From positions 1 to 64,000 of the forward strand of contig NZ_OBDO01000004.1 in assembly GCF_900215145.1 (NCBI RefSeq): a stretch of 64,000 bases of DNA, read 5' to 3'. Below, one piece after another: positions 16,658-24,198 of the stretch. The translations under genes were made by a program, and so were the position numbers. This DNA comes from Geodermatophilus sabuli (lineage in GTDB: Bacteria > Actinomycetota > Actinomycetes > Mycobacteriales > Geodermatophilaceae). A model generated the notes under the pieces. It worked only from the letters and a program-made list of their open reading frames with translations. It was not told the origin of the DNA and did not search any database. Within the stretch, counting starts at the first letter, position 1, and each line of letters opens with the position of its first letter.

Positions 16658-16763
16658 GGATCCCCCTCGGTCGGGCCGTCCGTGTCCTCCCACGGTGGCC
16701 GCACCCCGCCCTGCGACGCAGGGCCGCATGCCCCGGTGGCGGCGGGCCAGAGGTCCGGGGGAC

Positions 16764-16777
16764 AGGACCTTGGACCC
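16764..16777. promoter_or_regulatory. DosR-box-like palindrome between DUF998 and kinase genes
   Basis: AGGACCTTGGACCC keeps the G, CCC and central spacing of the DosR core but changes the first G and the sixth base. It lies 57 bases before the kinase-like start and 107 before the DUF998 start, so it could serve both. Confidence 0.4.
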
Positions 16778-16833
16778 GGTCCGCCGTGCCGCCGGGCCTG
16801 TGCCGTGGTCGTGCGCCGGGAGACCATGACGCC

Positions 16834-18582
16834 GTGACCAGCGACGGAGCGGTGGGCGAAGAGCTCCCGGCGACGGAGCGCGACCGCCGTCCCGGCCCTG
16901 CGCGGGTGCGGCCGCCGGGCGCCGGGCGGCCGCCGTGGCCGGACGGCGACGAGCGGCGTCGGCCGGACGGCGACGAGCGGCGTCGGCCGTCGGGCCGCGA
17001 CCGCCACACCCGGTGGCAGGCCCCCCGGGGCGTGTGGCTCTGCACCGCCGCCCTGGTTCTCTCCGTCGGCCTGGTCGTCGCCTGGGCGGGGCGCCCCGGT
17101 GGGCTGGTGCCCGAGCTCGACCGGGACGTCCGCGAGGTGCTCGCGCCCGCCGGGACACCCCCGGAATGGGCCGTGGCGCTCGGCCGGCTGGGGTCGGCAC
17201 TGGGGTACCGCGTGCTGTGGGTGCCGACCGTGCTGCTGCTGGTGTGGACCGCGCGCTGGCGGCACCTGCTGGTCTACGTCGTCAGCATCTGGCTCACCGC
17301 CACGACGGCGATCCTCGCCTCCGGGGACGCGCGGCTGGTCCGTGTGGTGCGGGAGGGGGTGACCGGTTCGCCCGCGGACCTGAGCCTGCCGGCCTGGCCG
17401 GTCGTGGTCCTGGCCACCGTCGCCACCGGGAGCCTGTTCGCGCTGACGCCCTCGGGCCCCCCGCGTCGCTGGGGGTGGGCGGTCGTCGTCGTGGGGGTCG
17501 GGACGCTCGCCGTCGGCCGGGTGGCGCTGGGGCTGGACACGGCGAGCACCGCGGTCGTCAGCGCCGTCCTCGGGAGCAGCGCCGCGGGGCTGGCCTTCCA
17601 CCTGCTCGCCCCGGAGGCGGCCTTCCCGGTGGGCTACCACCGGGAGGTCAAGGCGCACCTGCGGTTCGACGCGGCGCGCACCGAGCGGGTCCGCACCGCC
17701 GTCCGGGACCAGCTGGGCATCGAGGTGGCGGAGATCCACCCCTACCGGCTCGACGGGTCCGCGGGGTCCACCCCGTGCCGGTTGCGGCTGGCGCACGGGC
17801 CCCCGGAGCACCTGTTCGGCAAGCTCTACGCGACCACCCACCTGCGTTCGGACCGCTGGTACAAGTGGGCGCGGGTGCTCCGGTACGGCCGGCTGGAGGA
17901 CGAGGCGCCCTTCGCGTCGGTCCGGCGTCTGGTGGCGCACGAGGACTACATGCTCCGGCTGCTGCGGGACGGCGGCGTCCGCGTGCCCGAGCCGGTCGGC
18001 GTCGTCGAGGTGCTGCCCGGCCGGGAGTACCTGCTGGTGACCGAGCTCGTCCCCGACGCCGTCGAGATCCTCGACTCCGCCATGGACGACGAGATGATCG
18101 ACGATGCGCTGCGGCAGGTCCGCCGGCTGTGGGCGGCCGGCGCGGCACACCGCGACGTCAAGCCGTCCAACGTACTGGCGCAGGACCACCGCGTCCTCCT
18201 CGTCGACGTCTCCTTCGGCGAGCTCCGCCCGTCGCGCTGGCGGCAGGCGGCGGACCTGGCCAACATGCTGCTGACGCTGGCCCTCGTGGCCGGTCCCCGG
18301 CGGGTCACGGACCGGGCACTGGGGTTCTTCGAGCCCGAGGAGCTGGCCGAGGCCTTCGCCGCGACGAGTTCACTGACCATCCCGCGCCAGCTGGCCCGCC
18401 GGCTGGCCGAGGCCGACGGGGACCCGCTGGAGGAGTTCCGGTCCCTGCTGCCGCCGTGGCCACGGGTCGGAGTGCAACGGTGGAGTCTGCGCCGGGTCCT
18501 CCTGGCGGTCGCCACCGTCGGCGGTGCCGCGCTGACCGCCGTCCTCCTCGCGGTCAACCTGCGGGCCGGTGGACTCATGTAG
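16834..18582 (+). CDS. Membrane protein with C-terminal kinase-like domain
   Basis: A 582-residue protein. An Arg/Pro-rich N-terminus (about 1-65) precedes 6-7 hydrophobic segments (about 70-265), then a soluble domain. That domain contains HRDVKPSNVL at about 439-448 and DVSFGE at about 456-461, the catalytic and metal-binding loops of a protein-kinase-like fold. The last helix (about 555-575) anchors the C-terminus. The start GTG 16834 is tentative. The substrate could be protein, lipid or sugar; I cannot say. It sits in the dormancy-type island. A 24-bp tandem duplication lies within the N-terminal region. Confidence 0.75.
   Translation: MTSDGAVGEELPATERDRRPGPARVRPPGAGRPPWPDGDERRRPDGDERRRPSGRDRHTRWQAPRGVWLCTAALVLSVGLVVAWAGRPGGLVPELDRDVREVLAPAGTPPEWAVALGRLGSALGYRVLWVPTVLLLVWTARWRHLLVYVVSIWLTATTAILASGDARLVRVVREGVTGSPADLSLPAWPVVVLATVATGSLFALTPSGPPRRWGWAVVVVGVGTLAVGRVALGLDTASTAVVSAVLGSSAAGLAFHLLAPEAAFPVGYHREVKAHLRFDAARTERVRTAVRDQLGIEVAEIHPYRLDGSAGSTPCRLRLAHGPPEHLFGKLYATTHLRSDRWYKWARVLRYGRLEDEAPFASVRRLVAHEDYMLRLLRDGGVRVPEPVGVVEVLPGREYLLVTELVPDAVEILDSAMDDEMIDDALRQVRRLWAAGAAHRDVKPSNVLAQDHRVLLVDVSFGELRPSRWRQAADLANMLLTLALVAGPRRVTDRALGFFEPEELAEAFAATSSLTIPRQLARRLAEADGDPLEEFRSLLPPWPRVGVQRWSLRRVLLAVATVGGAALTAVLLAVNLRAGGLM
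16937..16984 (+). repeat. Perfect 24-bp tandem duplication in coding sequence
   Basis: Bases 16937-16960 and 16961-16984 are identical, giving the repeated peptide RPDGDERR in the hydrophilic N-terminus of the kinase-like membrane protein. The exact identity suggests a recent event and a likely site of length variation. Confidence 0.9.
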
Positions 18583-18607
18583 TCCGACCGGCGGAGGTCC
18601 CTCCCGG

Positions 18608-18925
18608 TCAGCTGCGGATGTGGTGCAGCGGCACCTCCAGGACACCGCCCGGGTCGAACCGGTACTCGGCGTCGCGCACCCGGAGTGGCAACTGGGTCGC
18701 CGTCTGCCCGGAGCTGCCGATCGTCAGGGAGTCGTGGGCGATCGTCGCCTCGACCTCGCGGTGGCCGCGGTAGCGCACCCGGAACCGCATGGCCGTGAGG
18801 GCCTCACCCGGACTGCCGAGAGGTCGAGCCAGTCCCCGTCGCCGGTCCGCGACCCGGTGACCGTCGACCTCGTCGACCAGCCGGTTGTAGACCCCCGCGG
18901 CGTAGGTGCCGGGTAGGGCGCGCAG
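18608..18925 (-). pseudogene. GH65 (trehalose/maltose phosphorylase-type) remnant
   Basis: Read on the complement from 18925, the frame gives LRALPGTYAAGVYNRLVDEV, a short piece of the GH65 N-terminal domain. It jumps after about 30 codons to the C-terminal beta domain (MRFRVRYRGHREVEATIAHD and onward), ending at 18608. An intact GH65 enzyme has roughly 750-800 residues, so several hundred codons of the catalytic barrel are missing. No start codon of its own is evident. This is a deletion scar, not a working gene. Confidence 0.75.
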
Positions 18926-19004
18926 CGGCGGTGGCGGCGGTCCGGGAGGCGGGGGAGCCGTCGATCCCGACGACGATCGGCCGGAGAGCCGCGGTCACAC
19001 CCAT
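18926..19004 (-). pseudogene. Universal stress protein (UspA) N-terminal remnant
   Basis: ATG 19004 opens a frame whose first 20 or so residues, RPIVVGIDGSPASRTA preceded by MGVTAAL, are the unmistakable start of a Usp domain (strand 1 and ATP-loop Asp). After about 26 codons the similarity stops. The frame runs into DNA that encodes GH65 in another frame, ending at a TGA at 18804-18806. The remnant overlaps the 3' end of the nitroreductase gene by 10 bases. Confidence 0.75.
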
Positions 19005-20152
19005 GACGTCCCTCCCCGCCCGTCGGGGACGGGGCGTCGGCCGGATGGGCCCGGCGGCGGACTGACCGGCCAGCCGGAAGGAGTCGGCCGTCGGACTTCT
19101 GTCGATGGCTCAGCTGGCCGGACGCTGTTCTCGACGACCGTGTGCCGCGGGCGGCGCGGCGTCCGTGTCGTGGCGACCGCGTGCCCGATGCGCAGCAGGA
19201 ACTGGGGATGGGCGTCCCAAGCCAGCGCCGACCGGAGTTGGGTGCGGGTCTGCAGCACCTCGATGGTCTGGGTCATGGGGCTGGCGGCCCAGCCCAGAGC
19301 CGTCAGCTCGAGCAGGAGGCGTTCGAGTGCCTCGCCCGAGCGGAGCCAGGCGTGGGGACCGTCCTCCCGGGTGGTCAGGAGCACGAGCGACTGTTCGGTG
19401 CCGGATCTCGTCTCCGCCGGGAGCCCCCCGGAGCCGGTGGTGTCGAAGTCCCGGAGCGGCAGGTCGTCGTGCTGCCGGCCGTCGACGTGGGGGACGGCGG
19501 CTGGCGGGATCCCGTCACCGTCGGGGGACGGCCGGTTCGTCCAGTGGCGGAGCTCGGCCCGGTACGCGGCGTCGGCGTTCTGCAGCTGATCGGCCCGCTG
19601 CGTCAGCCGGATGAGCAGCTGCAGGTGCTCGGCCTGCACGAGCGGGACGAGCTCGGTGTCCTCGGCGGCGGCACTTCCCGTCAGGGCGCGGAGGAGGTCG
19701 TCGGACGGACGGGTGTCGTCGAAGCGCCGCCGGTTGGTCCGTCGCCTCGTGATGGCGGGAGCGAGCGCAGCCAGAACGGCGTCCGGGGCTCCCCGGGCCA
19801 CACGTACGACGGCCAGCAGGTCGGGGTCCTCCGGACGGGGCAGTCGCGCCACCTCCACGGCACGACCGGCCGCCGCGAGCGCGACCCGGACGTTGAGCAG
19901 CGCGGCTCCGACGCTCTGGACGAGCTCCCGGCCCAGCGGGTCCACGGTGGTCAGCTGACGGGAGCGGTCGGCCCGCAGCTCCAGGGAGTCCGCGTGCAGG
20001 ACGATGCGCCATGGCTGGGTGTTGTGGACCGACGGGGCGAGCACAGCCGCATCGGCCGCGGCTTCCAGGGCCCGGGTCACGGTGCTCGGCTGGGGCTCCT
20101 CGCCGTGAGAGCTGGGGATCCCTGTGGGACGAGGTGGGGTGGGGCTGGGCAT
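18995..20152 (-). CDS. Acg-family FMN-dependent nitroreductase (Rv3131/Rv2032-like)
   Basis: A 385-residue protein of the Acg/nitroreductase type. It has the conserved start AAADAAVLAPSVHNTQPWRI, RRRTNRRRFDD in the middle, and ALGWAASPMTQTIEV followed by PQFLLRIGHA in the C-terminal half. Mycobacterial homologues (acg, Rv3131) are strong DosR targets; they bind FMN but their reaction is uncertain. GAGGAG precedes ATG 20152. The last 45 or so residues are Pro/Arg/Ser-rich and unlike the family, suggesting the original stop was lost when the adjacent genes were deleted. Confidence 0.85.
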   Translation of the reverse strand: MPSPTPPRPTGIPSSHGEEPQPSTVTRALEAAADAAVLAPSVHNTQPWRIVLHADSLELRADRSRQLTTVDPLGRELVQSVGAALLNVRVALAAAGRAVEVARLPRPEDPDLLAVVRVARGAPDAVLAALAPAITRRRTNRRRFDDTRPSDDLLRALTGSAAAEDTELVPLVQAEHLQLLIRLTQRADQLQNADAAYRAELRHWTNRPSPDGDGIPPAAVPHVDGRQHDDLPLRDFDTTGSGGLPAETRSGTEQSLVLLTTREDGPHAWLRSGEALERLLLELTALGWAASPMTQTIEVLQTRTQLRSALAWDAHPQFLLRIGHAVATTRTPRRPRHTVVENSVRPAEPSTEVRRPTPSGWPVSPPPGPSGRRPVPDGRGGTSWV

Positions 20153-20547
20153 GGGGACTCCTCGTTCGGTGGTGCGTCCCCAGCCTCGGTGTCACGGCCG
20201 GTCGGTGGCTGGAGGCGGCGGTCACCTCTGCCAGGACGAACGTCCCCGTCCTCTCGGGCGACGGTCGCTGCCGAGTCGATCCGCTCCCACCAGCTCACCT
20301 CGACGTCGTCCCCGTCGACTTCGCGGCATGCCCAGAGGGGGCGGCGGGGTCGGGTGGGAGCCGGCTGACCCCGCCGTCCGTGTCGTCGGGCCTGGGTCCG
20401 GGTCCGGGACGTCCGCCCCGGTCGCACGGGCCGGGCGCCCCTCGTTCTCCGGCGTCGACAGCAGCACCGTGGGTCCAGGCACTCTCTCGTCATCCGGCGC
20501 GGTTCGGCGGCCAGCCGGGATGAGGGCGGCAGTCCGAGGAGGGACCC
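20153..20547. other. Intergenic region between nitroreductase and esterase
   Basis: About 395 bases between divergent genes, with no convincing frame. It holds the DosR-like palindrome at 20406-20419 and GGGGAC/GTCCCC repeats close to the nitroreductase start. Promoters for both flanking genes are expected here. Confidence 0.5.
20406..20419. promoter_or_regulatory. DosR-box-like palindrome upstream of nitroreductase
   Basis: GGGACGTCCGCCCC differs from the DosR core GGGACTTNNGNCCC at one base. It lies 254 bases upstream of the Acg-type gene and 129 bases upstream of the esterase gene. Acg homologues are classic DosR targets, which adds weight. Confidence 0.4.
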
Positions 20548-22074
20548 ATGGACACGATCGTGGGGGTCCGGAGCGGCCGGGTCCGTGGCCGCACCGTCGG
20601 CGGTGTGAGCACGTTCCTGGGCATCCCGTATGCCGCGCCGCCCTCCGGTGAGCGGCGGCTGCGACCGCCTCAGCCGGTCGAGCCGTGGGACGGCGTCCGC
20701 GACGCGACCGTCCTGGGACCGGAGCCGCCACAGCCGGACTTCGGCTCCCACGACCCCACGGGGTTCGTCTACGACCCGGCCCTGCCGGGGGACGACTGCC
20801 TGAACCTCAACGTCTGGACGCCCGACGCCGGCGCCGGCGGGATGCCGGTCATGGTCTGGATCCCCGGCGGTGCCTTCCAGTACTCCTCCGGCGGGAGCTA
20901 CGACGGCAGCCGGTTCGCCCGCGACGGCGTGGTGTGCGTGACCATCAACTACCGCACCGGTGCCGACGGCTTCCTGTACCTCGGGGAGGGGGACGACGGA
21001 GCTGACCTCGGGCTGCTCGACCAGGTCGCCGCCCTCACCTGGGTCCGGGACGGCATCGCTGCCTTCGGCGGGGATCCCGATCGGGTCACCGTGTTCGGCG
21101 AGTCCGCCGGGGCGATGAGCATCGGCACACTGCTGTCCATGCCCCGGGCCGAGGGGCTCTTCCGGCGCGCCGTCCTGCAGAGCGGGGCGGCCCACCACGT
21201 CGTCCCTGCCGCCGAGGCCGCACGGATCGGCCGTCGCCTCGCCGAGGTGCTCGGCGTCCCGGCGACCCGCGACGCCGTCGGGCAGGTCCCGGTCGACCGC
21301 CTGCTCGCCGCGCAGGGCCAGCTGGACGCCGAGGTCACGAGCAACCCGGACCCTGCCCGGTGGGGGCGGGAGGTCGCGACCAGCACGATGCCGTTCCACC
21401 CGGTGGTCGACGGCGACGTCGTCCCGGCTGCACCGATGGACCGGATCGCCGCCGGGGCAGGGCGCGACGTCGACGTCCTGATCGGCACGAACTCCGACGA
21501 CTGGCGGATGTTCCCCGTCTTCAGCGGCCTCATCGACCGGGTCACCGACGAGGTGCTGAGCGGTTCCGTGGAGGCGTACGGCCTTCAGTGCCTGGCCGCC
21601 TACGGCCTCCCGGTGGAGACCGCGCTGCGTGCCTATCGCGGCGCGCACCCGGACGCCGGCCCCGGGGACCTGCTGGCGGCGGTCCAGACCGACTGGTGGG
21701 TGCGCATCCCCGCCGTCCGGCTGGCCGACGCGCACGCCCCCTGCCCGGGGGCCACCTTCATGTACGAGTTCGCCTGGCCGTCCCCGGCCTTCGGTGGTCG
21801 CCTGGGCGCCTGCCACGCCCTGGAGCTGCCCTTCGTCTTCGACACCCTGGACCGGGGGACCGAGCAGATGATGGGCGGGGCGCTGGGAAGTGATCCTCCG
21901 CAGCAGCTCGCCGACACCGTGCACGGCGCCTGGGTCGCCTTCGCGACCTGCGGGGATCCTGGGTGGCCGCGGTACGGCCCCGACCGCCGGGCCACCATGC
22001 GTCTCGACATCCGCCCCTCGGTGGTCGAGGACCCCTACGCCCGGGAGCGTGCCCTGTGGGCCGGAGTGCGCTGA
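20548..22074 (+). CDS. Type-B carboxylesterase
   Basis: A 508-residue serine esterase of the carboxylesterase/lipase type-B family. Recognisable in order are FLGIPYAAPPSGERR, the ED-type motif DDCLNLNVWTP, the oxyanion loop PGGAFQYSSGG, and the nucleophile elbow FGESAGAMS (Ser near 190). GAGGAGGGACCC precedes ATG 20548. No signal peptide is seen. It faces the amidohydrolase gene convergently and the nitroreductase divergently. Ester substrates are unknown; action on plant-derived esters would suit the neighbouring auxin genes but is speculation. Confidence 0.88.
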   Translation: MDTIVGVRSGRVRGRTVGGVSTFLGIPYAAPPSGERRLRPPQPVEPWDGVRDATVLGPEPPQPDFGSHDPTGFVYDPALPGDDCLNLNVWTPDAGAGGMPVMVWIPGGAFQYSSGGSYDGSRFARDGVVCVTINYRTGADGFLYLGEGDDGADLGLLDQVAALTWVRDGIAAFGGDPDRVTVFGESAGAMSIGTLLSMPRAEGLFRRAVLQSGAAHHVVPAAEAARIGRRLAEVLGVPATRDAVGQVPVDRLLAAQGQLDAEVTSNPDPARWGREVATSTMPFHPVVDGDVVPAAPMDRIAAGAGRDVDVLIGTNSDDWRMFPVFSGLIDRVTDEVLSGSVEAYGLQCLAAYGLPVETALRAYRGAHPDAGPGDLLAAVQTDWWVRIPAVRLADAHAPCPGATFMYEFAWPSPAFGGRLGACHALELPFVFDTLDRGTEQMMGGALGSDPPQQLADTVHGAWVAFATCGDPGWPRYGPDRRATMRLDIRPSVVEDPYARERALWAGVR

Positions 22075-22173
22075 CCCGCCACAGCGGAGCGGGACGGTAC
22101 CGAGTACGTCGTCGTGGCGACGTGAGGGCCGCCGCGCCGGACCCGGTCGCGCTCGGGGTGACGGGATCCGCGG

Positions 22174-23418
22174 TCACTCCACCGTGGCGGGCATGCCGAG
22201 GTGGGCGATGATCGCCGTGTACGCCGCCGTGACGCCAGTGGTCAGCGTCGGCTCGACCACGGGGGCGAAGAACGGTGAGTGGTTCGTCGGCACCGGGGCG
22301 TCGCCGTCGACGACCTCGTCGGGCATGCCGCCGAAGAACCAGTAGACGCCTGGCACACCGATCGCCCCCGGCAGGTGGCCGAAGTCCTCGCTGCCGAGCA
22401 GCGGTTCCGTGTCGCGGACGCGGTCGGCGCCGAGCACCCGCGTGAGGGCGCCGGTGACCCGCTCGGTCGCCGCGGGGTCGTTGCGGAGCAGCGGGAACGT
22501 GGAGAGCTCCTCGACCTCCGGCTCGGGCGCGCCGGAGGCCTGCGCCTCGGCGGCGATCACCCGGCGGAGCGCGTCGAGCACGCGGTCCCGGACGGCATCG
22601 TCGAGGCTGCGCACGTTGACCGTGAAGACCGCGGTCGCCGGGATGATGTTCTCCTTGAGCCCGGCGTGGAAGCTCCCGATCGTCACCACGGCGGGCTGCA
22701 GCGGAGGCACCTCGCGGGACACGATGCTCTGGATGCGCACGACCATGTGCGCCGCGAGCACGACGGGGTCGATGGTGTCCTGCGGCTGTGAGCCGTGTCC
22801 GCCGCGTCCGTGGACGGTCACCCTCCAACTGTCGGCCATCGCCATCGCCGGCCCGCTGGCCGTCCGGACCTCGCCGGCCCGGAAGGGGTAGACGTGCTGG
22901 CCGAGGACCACCTCGGGGTGGGGTGCGCGGGTCCACAACCCGTCGGCGACCATCGCCGCGGCCCCCTCGCTGGTCTCCTCCCCGGGCTGGAACAGGAACA
23001 CCACGGTCCCCGACCACCTGTCCCGGGCGGCGGCCAGCACCGAGGCGGCACCGATGGCGCTGGTGATGTGCAGGTCGTGGCCGCAGGCGTGCATCACCGG
23101 CACCTCCGTGCCGTCGGGAAGCCGGCCGCGTGCGGTGCTCGCGTAGTCGAGCCCGGTGTCCTCCGCGACGGGCAGGGCGTCGGTGTCGGCGCGGAAGGCG
23201 ACGACCGGTCCGTCTCCGTTGCGCAGCACCGCGACCACGCCCGTGCCGCCACAGGGGGACGTGTCGCAGCCCAGCCGCTCCATGTGCTCGGTGATCAGTG
23301 CGGCGGTCCGGTGCTCCTGCATCGACAGCTCCGGGTTGGCGTGCAGGTGGCGGTACAGCTCGTGCAGCTCGTCCCGCAGCTCGGGGGTGATCAGGGAGTG
23401 GTCTGCCAGCGACGTCAT
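22174..23418 (-). CDS. M20-family amidohydrolase (auxin-conjugate hydrolase type)
   Basis: A 414-residue metallopeptidase of the M20D branch, whose members include hippurate hydrolases and the IAA-amino acid hydrolases. Metal ligands are visible in FRADTDALPV, MHACGHDLH and FQPGEETSEGA, and near the C-terminus LLGSEDFGHLPG. The insertion domain carries GRGGHGSQPQ and TIGSFHAGLKENIIPATA. ATG 23418 has GGAGGA upstream. It reads in the same direction as the auxin-pathway importer 0.8 kb away, which makes release of free auxin from conjugates an attractive inference. Confidence 0.88.
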   Translation of the reverse strand: MTSLADHSLITPELRDELHELYRHLHANPELSMQEHRTAALITEHMERLGCDTSPCGGTGVVAVLRNGDGPVVAFRADTDALPVAEDTGLDYASTARGRLPDGTEVPVMHACGHDLHITSAIGAASVLAAARDRWSGTVVFLFQPGEETSEGAAAMVADGLWTRAPHPEVVLGQHVYPFRAGEVRTASGPAMAMADSWRVTVHGRGGHGSQPQDTIDPVVLAAHMVVRIQSIVSREVPPLQPAVVTIGSFHAGLKENIIPATAVFTVNVRSLDDAVRDRVLDALRRVIAAEAQASGAPEPEVEELSTFPLLRNDPAATERVTGALTRVLGADRVRDTEPLLGSEDFGHLPGAIGVPGVYWFFGGMPDEVVDGDAPVPTNHSPFFAPVVEPTLTTGVTAAYTAIIAHLGMPATVE

Positions 23419-23536
23419 CGTCCCGGTTCCTCCGTCGTCCTCGTCGGGGGCGCAGCTCCCGGAGCCCGCCCGGCCATGGCGTCCGGTGCTGCAGTGCCCG
23501 GGCGGGACGACGTGCACCCCTCCGGTGGGTACGGGC

Positions 23537-23989
23537 TCACCGCAGCCGGTCGGCCACCTGCCGCAGACCTGCCCTGATCAACTGGGCGTACCCGTCGTCG
23601 CCGAGTGCGCCGATCGTGGCCTGCGCCTGCTGGAGGTGCTCGCGGGCGCGGTCGAGATCACCCAGTCTGCGGTGGCACTCGCTCAGGTTCAGGTGCAACG
23701 AGGGGTAGAGGCCGGCCACCGGGAGCGTCACCCCGGCCTGCGCCAGTCCTGCATCGGTCAGCTGGTCGGCCGCCGCCAGAGCTCGCTGGTCCCAGACCAG
23801 CTCCTGGTGGACGTCGTCCTGGACGTCGGCCATCGCGTGCGCGAGCGTGCAGACGTGCAGGGGATCCCCGTGCTCGCCGCCGATCTCGTCCCAGATCTCC
23901 GCGAACAGCACCCGAGCGGCCTCTCGCTCGCCCTGGTGGCTCAGCTGCACCGCCTGGCCGATCCGGATGAGCGTCTCGTCCGTGATCAT
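23537..23989 (-). CDS. TPR-like helical repeat protein
   Basis: A 150-residue all-helical protein. LNLSECHRRLGDLDRAREHLQQAQATI near residues 100-126 is a tetratricopeptide repeat, and QAVQLSHQGEREAARVLFAEIWDEIG near 12-37 looks like another. Such modules bind partner proteins; the partner is unknown. ATG 23989 has AGGAGGA seven bases upstream. It stands alone between the amidohydrolase and the MFS gene on the same strand. Confidence 0.7.
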   Translation of the reverse strand: MITDETLIRIGQAVQLSHQGEREAARVLFAEIWDEIGGEHGDPLHVCTLAHAMADVQDDVHQELVWDQRALAAADQLTDAGLAQAGVTLPVAGLYPSLHLNLSECHRRLGDLDRAREHLQQAQATIGALGDDGYAQLIRAGLRQVADRLR

Positions 23990-24198
23990 CGGCGGTTCCT
24001 CCTGCCCGTCGCGCGAGAGCGACCGTAGCGATGCCCGGGGCGCTGCTGCGCCGCACCGACGCCCCGGGTGAGGAACCCCTGACGTCGGTTGCCACGCGCG
24101 AGACGATCAGGCTGCCGTCCGTCGGGTGGTCTGTGCGGAGCGGCGGGGCAGGGCGACCGGATCCGGCCGTCCTGCCCCGCCATCAAGCCCGGACGCGG

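Noticed and set aside
18804..19004. A functional small universal stress protein
   Set aside because: Only the first 26 or so codons match Usp; the rest is out-of-frame GH65 DNA.
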